Below are positions 10,302 to 22,877 of a stretch of 38,248 bases of DNA, piece after piece. Within the stretch, counting starts at the first letter, position 1. Each line of letters starts with the position of its first letter. The DNA comes from Zoopage sp. CT-All (Eukaryota > Zoopagomycota > Zoopagomycetes > Zoopagales > Zoopagaceae). Made by a program: the position numbers and the translations under genes. A model generated the notes under the pieces. It ran no database searches. It had not been told where the DNA came from and saw only the letters and a list, made by a program, of their open reading frames with translations. The stretch covers positions 1 through 38,248 of the forward strand of contig QZWS01000029.1 in NCBI GenBank assembly GCA_004114245.1, read 5' to 3'.

Positions 10302-11638
10302 GCTGTGTTGTTGGCGGTTGTTCTAATCTCTGAGTGAAAGAAGTCGATCGTTAGCTGTGAAGACCGTAGTGATTATGCCCCACCAAAGCGTCTCTCTCTC
10401 ACGTTCATAGAAGTGAAATATATACCTAGTCAAGGAGTTCGCTGCTGGTCGTTGTTAAGTAGATTGGGTAGCCGTGTCTGCATGCAGAGGTGATCAGAAA
10501 GAGGCGAAAGCGCGAACGTTTCATAGAAAAAAGAATCTCAGCCACAGCGAAATTGCCCTGAGCACACAGAAGATCCTGCCTGGATCTCGCTCTGCCCCTC
10601 TGTTATCCGTGCGTGCGAGTCGCATTATCATCATTTGCCCTCCATATCATTCCTCGCCAGTCTTGCCTTGGAGGCGCTCATGATATATGTCCGGCCTGGC
10701 CACAACACCATGCATTCTGCTCGCCGTACGCTTCAGCTGTTCTGCATGATTGCTTAGCCGGTCCGCCAGAATTCACGACGCAATGCCTGCTCAAAGGTTA
10801 GCCTTTAGTTTTAGGAGCCAGACCAGCCGCCCCTGAAGGACCGTGTACGCCGATTGCAGGTGAGCGAAAGGTTGAAGGTCGAACATCGACTTATCACCAC
10901 CAACATGAGCCGTGGATAGCAGGATGAAACGCATTTACCATGACGTGGGACTTTAAGACGAAAGCTTTGCAATTGTCACGACCCATGAGGATTGAGGGCT
11001 GGATCAAGACCAAAACGAAACTAGTGTCCAAGGCGGCATATGCGTATGACTTAGAGTCGGCTGTGTTAAGCGCCTAGCTATTTGCCGAGATCATCGCTGT
11101 GGGACCTAATCGCGTCTGTGAGTACACTCGGGCAGCCGAAACTATCAAATAGTAGGGTGTGGCCTGATGTTTGTCATCGCTCTGGAGTGCCCCCAAATCG
11201 GGGCTGCTGCTGTCGCACAGGTATGTATGCCCTATGCCTGTGCCCTGCTCCCTCTCAATCAAGGTCCAGGTACCGACGGAGATCATTTCGGCATTCTGCT
11301 TCCTTTTGCTGTCTCGGAGTACTGCCCAAATAGTCATTTTGCGCTACACAAAATCAACAGCGGGTTTCATTATCTACGCGAACCTCTCTTGGAGCACACA
11401 CCCTACTCACACTCCTCTGAAGCAACCATTCTTGATCAATGCACGAAAAGTGGGTCCACTCGAGCCGGTGTCCACCTTGGGTATAACGACGCTGAGACCC
11501 CATCGGCCCGTCCTACACATATAAAGGCCAGATCGCCCTGCCCCAGGGGCCTCCCTTTTCTACTCTTTTTCTCTTTCACACTCACCTTCCTCCTTCCTTA
11601 CGTTCACTTACCCGCATCCGTCTCACACAATCAGCACC
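10302..11638. promoter_or_regulatory. Divergent promoter region between CLP1 and the coproporphyrinogen oxidase gene
   Basis: This 1.3-kb region lies between the two diverging genes. A clear TATA box (TATAAAG) lies at 11520-11526, about 113 bp before the oxidase ATG and followed by a CT-rich leader, as in many fungal promoters. A stopless frame at 11167-11787 crosses the TATA box and the start of the oxidase gene and has no recognisable domain; I treat it as chance. Confidence 0.55.
11520..11526 (+). promoter_or_regulatory. TATA box of the coproporphyrinogen oxidase gene
   Basis: TATAAAG in the context CACATATAAAGG, 113 bp upstream of the ATG at 11639 and followed by a pyrimidine-rich leader. 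Confidence 0.6.
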
Positions 11639-13305
11639 ATGGCCCACTTTGTACGGTCCACGACATTGCGCACCCTGTCCAGGAGCGGTACGTCGTCATG
11701 GAATGTCTTGTCATGCAAGCTCCTGTCAGTGAATGCCTCCATGGGAGAAAAGAAAAAAATGGATCAGCTTTTACGGCGTGCCTCTAAACCTGTATTGCTC
11801 CGTCTTTCTTTTCAACCATGCTACTGTCAATTGGAACAGCGTCGGTATCATCCGCTAAAACGTATGTTCAAATCTAAAGCGCCCATGCACTTGCAAAGAT
11901 TTGGAGAGAAGAATAAGAAAGCTCACTGCAATATACTTTAGTCCATGGTCTCGGATCAGCCGCTCTTACTCCACTGCACCCAAGGCCGTCTCCACGCGAT
12001 CGCCTGCCTCGATCGCTGCATTCACAACTCTTGGGGCCGCTGCCGCCGCAACAGCCTACTGGAGCCAGGCCCCTGCTGTAAGCATTACTTCTTGTGCCTG
12101 AGAATCAGCTTTACTTCAGTGATATGTTTTGCAAAAAAGAAAAAAAATAACACGGTCAAACTTTATGTGCAATTGACTAGTCCAAGATCGACTGTGAGGC
12201 TCCACCACCTACCCCAAAGAAAAAGAGCATGACCGCACAGGAAGACCAACAGCGGGTAAGCGAGGAAGCTTCATCAATTGAGATCACCTTGAGAACTTGA
12301 CGTTTCCCTCGCGTCAGTCTTCTTTGTACTAATGCCTCCTCACAGAAACTAGATGGCCTCACTAAGGACTCACCCATGCGCCTGCGAATGGAAGAGTTTG
12401 TCAAAAGGATACAAGTCGAGATTACCTCCGAGTTAGAAAAGGTCGACGGTGAAGCCAAGTTCAAGGTCGATCGATGGACGAGAGCCGAGGGTGGAGATGG
12501 CATCTCGATGGTAATGCAGGAAGGCAAGGTCTTTGAGAAGGCCGGCGTCGGTGTATCTGTCGTCTATGGCATGTTGCCACCTGCAGCTGTTGCCCAGATG
12601 CGTGCGCAACACCCCAATATCGCGGCCACAAAGGAGGACACGCCATTTTTTGCAACAGGAATCTCGGCGGTTATTCATCCCAAGAACCCTAACGCTCCCA
12701 CTGTTCACTTCAATTATCGTTACTTTGAGCTCGGCGGTGCGGAGGGCGGTGAACCCGTGTCGTGGTGGTTTGGTGGCGGGTGCGATCTGACCCCAACGAT
12801 TCTCTATGAGGAAGACGCAATTCATTTCCACAAGGTGATCAAGGAGGCCTGTGAACCACACGATCCTCGGTATTACAAAGACTTCAAAAAGTGGTGCGAT
12901 GAGTATTTCTATATCGCTCATCGTGGAGAGCGGCGAGGCATCGGTGGCATCTTTTTCGACGACCTAGACGACAAGTCTGCTGACGAGCTCTTTGCGTTTG
13001 TTCAGAGTTGTGGCAAAGCCTTCACGAAGCAGTACGTCCCTATCATGGAGAAGCGTAAGAACATGCCCTTCACAGAAGAAGACAAGCACTGGCAGCAACT
13101 GCGGAGGGGTCGGTATGTGGAGTTCAACTTGGTGTATGACCGTGGCACCAAGTTTGGATTGTTGACGCCTGGTGCCAGAGTTGAGAGTATTCTGATGACG
13201 ATGCCACTGACGGCGCGCTGGGAGTACATGCACGAGCCAGACACGAAGATCCATAGCAAGCTAATGGAGGTGTTGCGGACCCCTAAGGACTGGATCCCAT
13301 TGTAA
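11639..13305 (+). CDS. HEM13: Oxygen-dependent coproporphyrinogen III oxidase with mitochondrial presequence
   Basis: Catalyses oxidative decarboxylation of coproporphyrinogen III to protoporphyrinogen IX in heme synthesis. Proposed exons are 11639-11687, 11840-11861 (22 nt), 11942-12077, 12181-12255 and 12346-13305, about 413 residues. For exon 3 an acceptor ending at 11959 also keeps frame, so six residues are uncertain. The catalytic core matches the family: [31 protein letters not shown], the signature [17 protein letters not shown] followed by [27 protein letters not shown] and the ending [13 protein letters not shown]. The N-terminus ([16 protein letters not shown], then [11 protein letters not shown]) is Arg/Ser-rich without acidic residues, followed by an Ala-rich hydrophobic segment ([16 protein letters not shown]). 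That resembles a bipartite signal for the mitochondrial intermembrane space, the location of animal CPOX, whereas budding-yeast Hem13 is cytosolic. The core is certain; the first three exons are less so. Confidence 0.93.
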
Positions 13306-13433
13306 TAGACTGTCACTTGAAAATACATGACATTGTCTCACATGAGTTGGAAAACGGTGGCCACGGTCATCCGTTGGAACCAAGAATTAGTGTGGGCCGC
13401 GATATACCCTTTGTAACGTACTGTTTCTTAGCG

Positions 13434-13440
13434 TATAAAA
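13434..13440 (+). promoter_or_regulatory. TATA box of the first double MADS-like gene
   Basis: TATAAAA 55 bp upstream of the ATG at 13495, in the short 189-bp gap after the coproporphyrinogen oxidase stop codon. It supports an independent promoter for this small gene. Confidence 0.55.
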
Positions 13441-13494
13441 GACAAGAAAAACAAAAAAAACCCATTCCTCACACTCCTTCTCCCTTTGACCAAG

Positions 13495-14354
13495 ATGCAG
13501 GTGACCAACAGCGCCATCCAGTTCTCCTCAAGAAAAGCTCAGCTCATACACTCAGTACGTGGCCAAGCGATAATTACGGCTCATGGATTGCAGTTTCTTT
13601 CTATCCATGCGCTCTCAGCAGCTCGCCTCCAGCGTTTTCTGATCATCACTTCCTTTACATGGCTGCCAGGCATTTGACCTCACCTCAAAGTTCCCAGGGA
13701 CAGATGTGCTTGTGCTTACCCTACTCGCTTCGAAAGAAACTTCTTACATCTATGACTTTAAAACACACAGGTTTGCGCCTATGGTAACGCATCCTGAGAG
13801 TAAAAGTTTGATCACGAAGTACCTCTCTGCACCTGATACGGAATCGCCAGATGTGAGTTCGCACCACCGTGCCTTCAGTTTGAATGATGATCAATGTGTA
13901 CAACTGTATATTAAATCTGTTGACCCCACGTTCTCTTTTAAGGACAATGGAACGCCTGAACAAGATAAAGCCGATGAAGGCGACACCCAGGACGAGGTGC
14001 CCAAGTTCAAGTTCAAGCGTCATGGAAACGGAAGTTTGGCAATTGTGGATAAGGAACGATATGACCTTATGTTTCCACAGTTCAAGTCGCACGCCATGAG
14101 GAGGGTAAGTTGGAACATGGATAAGGTGGCGCCCAGGAGATGCATCACGAACGCCAAGACTTACAGCGACATTCAATTTCTAGGCGGCTCAGGTTAGCCA
14201 AATACCGGGAGCAGAAGTGCTATTTTTGGCATCCTGTGGGCCAGATCTTGTCGCTGCCTTTGCCACACCCAAGTGGTTACCCTTTCTAGCACAACCAGAG
14301 GGATGGAAGATGATCAAAGCATGCTTGGAACAGCCTACGGAGATGAGCGCATAG
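13495..14354 (+). CDS. Double MADS-box-like protein, paralog A
   Basis: Four exons, all phase 0: 13495-13554, 13670-13852, 13943-14104 and 14184-14354, giving 191 residues. It contains two successive segments that follow the SRF/Mcm1 MADS domain. Unit 1 (about 3-80): IQFSSRKAQLIHS, AFDLTSKFPGTDVLVLTLLA, YIYDFKTHRFAPMV, LITKYLSAPD. Unit 2 (about 95-190): VPKFKFKR, FPQFKSHAMRR, AAQVSQIPGAEVLFLA, AFATPKWLPFL, MIKACLEQP. Known SRF-type domains read AYELS..TGTQVLLLV..ASETG..YTFATRKLQPMI..ALIQTCLNSPD at these places. Unit 1 lacks the N-terminal extension of a normal MADS domain, and the KRK-type basic residues are mostly lost in both, so DNA contact is doubtful while the dimerisation strand is kept. 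Intron 2 (90 nt) is stopless and in frame, so retention would add 30 residues. Its paralog lies immediately downstream. The function is unknown. Confidence 0.75.
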
Positions 14355-14679
14355 AGCCCAAGGTTTCATCACTCCAACCGTGAGTTGACAAGAATTAGAG
14401 TGAGAACACCTTGATGATAGACAATTAGCATTGCGATACGTCTTTGAAACTCAATTAAAGAGATGGAGAGCGTTCGAGGCGCACGGGCAAGATGCGAGCC
14501 GCTGACAGTTGTATATGACGAGCCAACCAATTTCCCGCTTTTGCCACTGATAACACTGAAACGAGGGTACCTGAGAGAGAAACAGTGGCAAAACAACAGC
14601 CATCTTCTCACTAGTCAAATAGAGCTGAGAGAGCTGACAACGAATACTATCCTTCACTCTCCTTTCCTTCAACCTAACG

Positions 14680-15602
14680 ATGACAGAAAGTGACTTTAGC
14701 GACATTGAGAAAATCATTTGCTCTAGAGAGAGAATGCGCGTTTTGCAGCTGGAAAGTGACCAAGATGATACCATGCTGTCTCCTAGTTCCAAGCCTGATC
14801 GCAATGCATAACCTCATTCTTCTTTGTTTCCTCTGAACGGGGTCTATATAGGCATTCCGAAACAACTTTTTCGATGATGTGGATATACTCTTCCTGAGCG
14901 CTAGGGCCGGAGTGACGCCTGTATGTTATTGGGCTACACCGCACTTTCTGCCCGTCCCAAGAGATCCTGAGAGTAAGAACTTCATACTGAAGTGCATCGA
15001 AGGACGTGACACCAAGTCGATAGCTGTAAGCTGATGCTCCACCTCTTCCACATGAACAACTTCAAAGACGTGAAACCCCGTAGGGGTATATTAAAATGCC
15101 GCCTGAGCTCTCCTTCTCACTAGAGCAATCCATCAAGCGGAGATGACTATGGTGGCCATCGAGAAGAGGTGCCCATGTTTGAATTTAAACGTGCGGGAAG
15201 AGGACATTTGGCGATCATGGATAAAGAAATGCATTACCAACTGTTCCCACAGTTCAAAGCTCACGTACTAGGAAAGGTAACAGGAATTATGACAAACTGT
15301 CTTTAGGAGGCTCATGAACCAATGCAGAGACTAATATTGTTATGTTGACGCTCTCTCGCTAGGCAGTTGATCTGAGTAAAGTCCCAGGGGAAGAAGTGCT
15401 ACTTTTGATCACTTCCGGATCAGATATGGTCACTGCCTTTGCCACGCTCAAGCTCCTGCCTATCCTAACACAAGCCGAGGGATGGAAGACTATCAAGGCG
15501 CGCCTGCTGGCGCCACACACTGACGAGCGCCGCAACTGGAGGCTGCATATCATTGACGGCGAACTTAACAATGGGCGCATAGTGAACTGGCATCACTGTT
15601 AA
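14680..15602 (+). CDS. Double MADS-box-like protein, paralog B
   Basis: Four phase-0 exons: 14680-14739, 14852-15025, 15124-15276 and 15363-15602, giving 208 residues. The layout copies paralog A: exon 1 is also exactly 60 nt, and each intron falls at the matching residue. Unit 1: CSRERMR, AFRNNFFDDVDILFLSA, CYWATPHFLPV, FILKCIEGRD. Unit 2: VPMFEFKRAGRGHLAIMDKE, LFPQFKAHVLGK, AVDLSKVPGEEVLLLITSG, TAFATLKLLPIL, GWKTIKARLLAPH, then a short tail ending IVNWHHC. The donor of intron 1 (GTTTTG) is weak and was chosen by frame and by matching paralog A, so that boundary is the least certain. Unit 1 of B has diverged most, and unit 2 is closest to A's unit 2. Like A, it probably keeps the MADS beta-strand/dimer core without a convincing DNA-binding helix. 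Confidence 0.72.
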
Positions 15603-15734
15603 TTAGAGGCCAACATATATTTTAAAGCAGTCATTGTTTGGGATTTTTTTTTTCTTTTTTTTTTTTTTTAAGGTCATGCAAACCTGACTTGAGTTCACCC
15701 CATCCCTGTCTCTCCCCGTCAACTAACACACAGC

Positions 15735-16576
15735 ATGACACCCCGCAAAAGTATGTAAAAGGACAGACCCGCCCTTCATTCCCGGCATTCATCACCTCAC
15801 TACGTTGTTTGAAGGGTCGACTTCCGCGTTCGATCAGAATACTCATCCTTATACCCTTTACGCCCTCGTCCTTTCGATAGAGATTACATCAAAGCGAATC
15901 CCTGCTAACCACAGGTACAAGATTGAGAAGCGTGTCAAGGACCATCACCGCAAGCTTCGCAAGGATGCCAAGAACAAACCTAATGCCCATCACAGTATGT
16001 TCCTGCACTGCCAGCCTTACACCTGACTGCAGCCCTATTATATATCATTGGTACAATCGATCCACCTTTTTTGTTTTGAAAACTGGAAAATCGGTCGCTG
16101 ATACTCGAGCCTTTCCCATAGAAAACAAGAAGGACCCCGGTATTCCCAACAACTTTCCAGGCAAGGAGAAGATCCTGCAGCAGATTGCAGACCAAAAGTT
16201 GAAGGCCCAGGAGGAAAAGGATAAGCAGAAGGAGATTCGCAGGAAGGCAGCTGAGAAGGCCCGCAAGGCCAATAAGGCTAGAAACATCAACCCTGCCGAG
16301 CCCGCAAAGGAAAAGAAGGCGAAGGAGGCCACCAGCACGGAGGGCGTTCTTTCCAAGGCAGCTAAGCGCAAGGCAACAGCAGCTGCTGCAACATCATCGC
16401 CTGCAACAAAAAAGACCAAGACGACTAAGAAGGCCGCTGCTAAGGAGGAGGAGGAGGAGGATGCTGTTGCTGATGCACCCTACAACTTTGCAGAACACTT
16501 TGTCAGCGGAGAAGGTGCTGAGGAGGTGGACGAGGAGGAAGAGGAGGAGGAGGAGGAGGAGGAGGATGACGAGTAA
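15735..16576 (+). CDS. Stand-alone Grn1 (nucleostemin/GNL3 N-terminal) domain protein without GTPase
   Basis: Three exons: 15735-15750 (16 nt), 15881-15994 and 16122-16576, giving 194 residues. The N-terminus matches the Grn1 domain that starts GNL3/NUG1-type nucleolar GTPases: MTPRKKITSKRIPANHRYKI, KRVKDHHRKLRKDAKNK, then KKDPGIPNNFPGKEKIL. After a Lys/Glu-rich coiled-coil stretch, where family members enter a circularly permuted GTPase domain, this protein instead has a basic Ala/Lys/Thr region (AAKRKATAAAATSSPATKKT) and an acidic tail of about 15 Glu/Asp coded by GAG repeats, then a stop. No G-motifs follow before the next gene. It is likely nucleolar and may bind ribosomal or rRNA partners as the Grn1 domain does; this is inference. 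It could be a paralog of a full-length GNL3 elsewhere. Confidence 0.82.
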
Positions 16577-16907
16577 GAGTCTGAAACCCCATTTTAGATC
16601 CCCCATTGCAGACACGCGTATTCATGGCCTGTACTCGCCGTGCTTTTGTACTATTTCATCTACCAATATATGCATATTTCATTCAGCGACTCGATGTCAA
16701 GAAAGTCGGCGAGTTTGAACTTTTGACCAATGGCCATGCTGTAAGCAGTCACCACCTGCGATTCGCTTGTTATGAGGTGGCTTGTTGAACACCCGGACTT
16801 GGTCGCGCCTGTCGCTCCTCTGCCGGCGTCCCTGAGTTCATTCAATTCCGCCTTTCGCCTTCATTCACAGGAGTAAACCCTACCTACACATCGCACAATC
16901 TTACACA

Positions 16908-18284
<1,377 letters not shown>

Positions 18285-18389
18285 ATTCTTTTCAAAATCA
18301 CAATAAAGTGTAGGATGTTCTTTTTTCTCTGTTCCTGTTTCGAATGATCAAGCAAACGGATACTATACAACTGTTTGTTTATTATGCTC

Positions 18390-20211
<1,822 letters not shown>

Positions 20212-20770
20212 GGCTGTAAGTTTGTTTGATTCCTGTTGTTCTTGCGAGGTTGAGGGCCAGAATGAAAGTAAAAAAAAGCGTGTAAAAGGCAAGGAGGAGA
20301 GTGATGCGTTGAGAGAGACGCGCAAACGCGGCCCTTTAGGCAGAGAATTTAAAACGTCAGGGAATATTTTGTATCGTATATGTAAGAACCATATACGAAC
20401 CGCGAGAATCTCTTCCATCTTACACAGACACTCGCGAAACGTCGCAAAGTGCGAATAAGTCAAGCATCAAAGGTACAACACATGTATGTAAGAGCGAAAA
20501 AAAAAGAACGTACAAGCTAGACTGATTGACAATACCACGAAGGTCTATGATCCACCATGGGATGAGTGCCAGATATCATTATTGGATTGAAGATATTTAT
20601 ATGATAACAGCAAGTGCAAGTGGAGCCACCAGGTGTGTAGTGTTTTTGAATTTTTTATAATAAAAGTACAATGCTGGAATTAAAATGCTCTAGAGTATTG
20701 GAGGTGCCGGCTTGGATATATATACAACCTTCCGTGGAAGAGTGAAGCGAATGCTGTTGTATGTTTGGAT
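20212..20770. other. Intergenic: RPT1 promoter and phosphate-transporter 3' region
   Basis: Both flanking genes run leftward, so this 559-bp stretch holds the RPT1 promoter near 20212 and the transporter 3' UTR near 20770. AT-rich sequence at about 20645-20665 may hold transporter polyadenylation signals. No coding signal is seen. Confidence 0.4.
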
Positions 20771-22405
20771 TTACTTGACCTCGATAGGGGTCATGCCACG
20801 AGCCAAGATCTCCTCGCGAGTCATACCGCGCTGCTCAATCTCCTCAAGAGACATACCCTTGGTCTCGGGGATGAGGAAAGTGCACAGGAAACCAAGACCC
20901 ATGACTCCGGCAAAGATTCCGAGCAACTGGGGCAAGAAAGCGTGCTCACCAGGGGCACCACCGATCTCAGCGACCTTGTTGAAGAGGAAGGTGGCCAAGA
21001 TGGCACCGAGCTTGCCAGAGGCGGCAGAGATACCGTGGGCAGTGGCGCGGACACGAGTGGGGAAGACCTCACCGGGAACGACAAAGGTGGTGGTGTTGGG
21101 ACCAAAGTTGAAGAAGAACTGAGCCAGGGTGAAAACGGCGACAAAGAGAGGGACGATCTTCTGGAGCTGGTGGAAAGCGGCAGAGAGGATGACGAAGAGG
21201 ATGGTCAACATGGCGAAACCCATGAACTGGATCTTCTTGCGGCCCATCTTCTCAATCAGGAAGACAGTGAACCAGTAACCGGGAACGAAACCGAGAAGGG
21301 AGACAGTCAAGTTGCCGAGGGTGGTTCTCCAGAGGTTGTCATAGACGGTACCGTCACCGTGGAAGCCCATGGCGTTCAGGACGTAAGACTGGTTGAGGGA
21401 GACTCCGTAGAAGGCAATATCGAGCAAGAACCAGGTCGAGGAGGTACCGATGAGGACCTTCAGGTTCTCCCAGCGAGAAAAGTACTCCATAAAGTCACGG
21501 TTGTGGTTGCGGTTGGCCTTGGCATCAGCGACAGCGGTCTGGTTGGCAAGGACATCGGCAGCAGTGTTATTGTTCTCGACGGTGGTCTCGGTAGCGCGGG
21601 CAACAGCCAAGTTGGCCTTCTCGACATCGTTCTCGACATCCATGGCATAACGAGGGGACTCGGGCATGGTCAGACGCAAGTAGATGGTGGAGACAGCGGG
21701 GATGCAGCCGATACCAATGCACACACGCCAGACATAGTCCAGGTTGTCAACGTCGGCAATGATGGCATTCTTGAAGCAGGCAAGGATGATGAGGGTCATG
21801 ACAGAGGCCATCATGTTACCGATACCCTGCATGGAGAAAATGATGGACATGAGCTGACCGCGGCGACCAGCAGAGGCCCACTCCGAGGTGACAGTGGCAG
21901 ACATGGGGTAGTCACCACCGATACCGATACCGAGGATGAAGCGCCAGAAGGTCAGGTACTCGATGACGGTGGATCCCTTGGCGTTGGAGCCAACCATGGC
22001 ACAGCAGAAGGTTCCGAGAATGATGATCATAAGCTCCAGACCATAGATCTTCTGACGACCGTAGGCATCACCGAGATAACCAAAGACGAGCTGACCGACA
22101 AGAGTTCCGAACGAAGCCATACCCTTGAGAGCCCCCTCAGTGCCGGTGGGGATGTGTCCGCCGCTCTCCTTGAAGTAGACATAGCCGAGCATAGGGACAA
22201 TCAAGTTGATGATGAAGACATCATAGGCATCGGTGAAAAAACCGGTTCCAGAGGTAATGAGGGTACGGATCGTGAACCAGTTCCAAGACTGCTGCTCCTC
22301 AAGACCGGCAAGACCACCCTTGGGCTGGACAGACTGGTCGATGGAGCTAGTCTCAGGGATGTTATCAGAGACGTCCTTTTCGGTGAAGTTGGAAGGACCA
22401 GACAT
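20771..22405 (-). CDS. PHO84: High-affinity inorganic phosphate transporter, PHO84 type (MFS, PHS family)
   Basis: An intronless 544-residue protein importing phosphate with protons at the plasma membrane. MFS architecture of 12 predicted membrane spans with a central hydrophilic loop (about residues 245-300). Family markers: GFFTDAYDVFIINL in helix 1, GYLGDAYGRQKIYG in the first MFS loop, GIGIGGDYPMSATVTSEWAS (PHS signature), MPESPRYAMDVENDVEKANL before the loop, and NFGPNTTTFVVPGEVFPTRV in helix 10/11. Codon choice is strongly C/G-ending and avoids TTA, CTA and TCA, which leaves a 549-codon stopless frame on the opposite strand and suggests high expression. The start ATG at 22405 gives the usual short N-terminus. 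A TATAAAT lies about 150 bp upstream, and CACGTG motifs lie further upstream, consistent with phosphate-starvation control. Confidence 0.95.
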   Translation of the reverse strand: MSGPSNFTEKDVSDNIPETSSIDQSVQPKGGLAGLEEQQSWNWFTIRTLITSGTGFFTDAYDVFIINLIVPMLGYVYFKESGGHIPTGTEGALKGMASFGTLVGQLVFGYLGDAYGRQKIYGLELMIIILGTFCCAMVGSNAKGSTVIEYLTFWRFILGIGIGGDYPMSATVTSEWASAGRRGQLMSIIFSMQGIGNMMASVMTLIILACFKNAIIADVDNLDYVWRVCIGIGCIPAVSTIYLRLTMPESPRYAMDVENDVEKANLAVARATETTVENNNTAADVLANQTAVADAKANRNHNRDFMEYFSRWENLKVLIGTSSTWFLLDIAFYGVSLNQSYVLNAMGFHGDGTVYDNLWRTTLGNLTVSLLGFVPGYWFTVFLIEKMGRKKIQFMGFAMLTILFVILSAAFHQLQKIVPLFVAVFTLAQFFFNFGPNTTTFVVPGEVFPTRVRATAHGISAASGKLGAILATFLFNKVAEIGGAPGEHAFLPQLLGIFAGVMGLGFLCTFLIPETKGMSLEEIEQRGMTREEILARGMTPIEVK

Positions 22406-22556
22406 GATGAGTGATGTGTGGTAGGATGAGAAGGGAAGGATGGATGTCTGATCGGGTGGGAGAGTCTGACAGACGGGTGAGTGAAAAGGAGACAAAGACT
22501 GCTGGAGAGAGTAGTGAGGAAGGAAAAAAAAGGGCAACCAGGAGAGATCGGAAGAT

Positions 22557-22563
22557 ATTTATA
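22557..22563 (-). promoter_or_regulatory. TATA box of the phosphate transporter gene
   Basis: Minus-strand TATAAAT, about 152 bp before the start codon at 22405. Confidence 0.5.
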
Positions 22564-22871
22564 CAGACTGGGTGTCCTTGGGCACCCAGATAGTGTGTGA
22601 AATAAATCTCAGCTCCAAGGATAGGAGACACATCGCAGATGAATTTTGAACCCAAGAACAAAAAATCCGCAAAAAGGCGGTGGAGTAGGGAGAGGGGGAT
22701 ACGGTCGCGTGTGGTCGCACAGAAGCAGACAAGCAGCCCAAAAGCGTCCTTGCGCGGGTCGAGTGGTCGATTGTGCTCGCTGAGATGCAAAAAACCCAGG
22801 ACTTCCTGCGCAGCGAATCATATCGCAGAAAAGCTTGGTTGTACAATGAACTCGCAGCCAATCGACAGCCG

Positions 22872-22877
22872 CACGTG
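22872..22877. promoter_or_regulatory. CACGTG E-box upstream of the phosphate transporter
   Basis: CACGTG followed by TGG, about 470 bp upstream of the transporter start. It matches the core of yeast Pho4 sites (CACGTG/T). Confidence 0.4.

Noticed and set aside
11167-11787. A 206-codon frame crossing the coproporphyrinogen oxidase promoter
   Set aside because: It overlaps the TATA box, the leader and the first exon of the oxidase gene, has no recognisable domain, and has irregular composition.
13317-13787. A 156-codon frame overlapping the start of the first MADS-like gene
   Set aside because: It is out of frame with the conserved exons, spans the first intron, and has no domain.
13495-15602. 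The two MADS-like genes read as a single long gene
   Set aside because: A has a clean stop at 14352-14354 and B a fresh ATG after 325 bp; each has the same complete four-exon plan.
20765-22414. A 549-codon open frame on the plus strand opposite the phosphate transporter
   Set aside because: Its product is an unstructured Gly/Asp/Glu-rich shadow. It exists because the highly expressed transporter avoids the codons that would create stops on the opposite strand.
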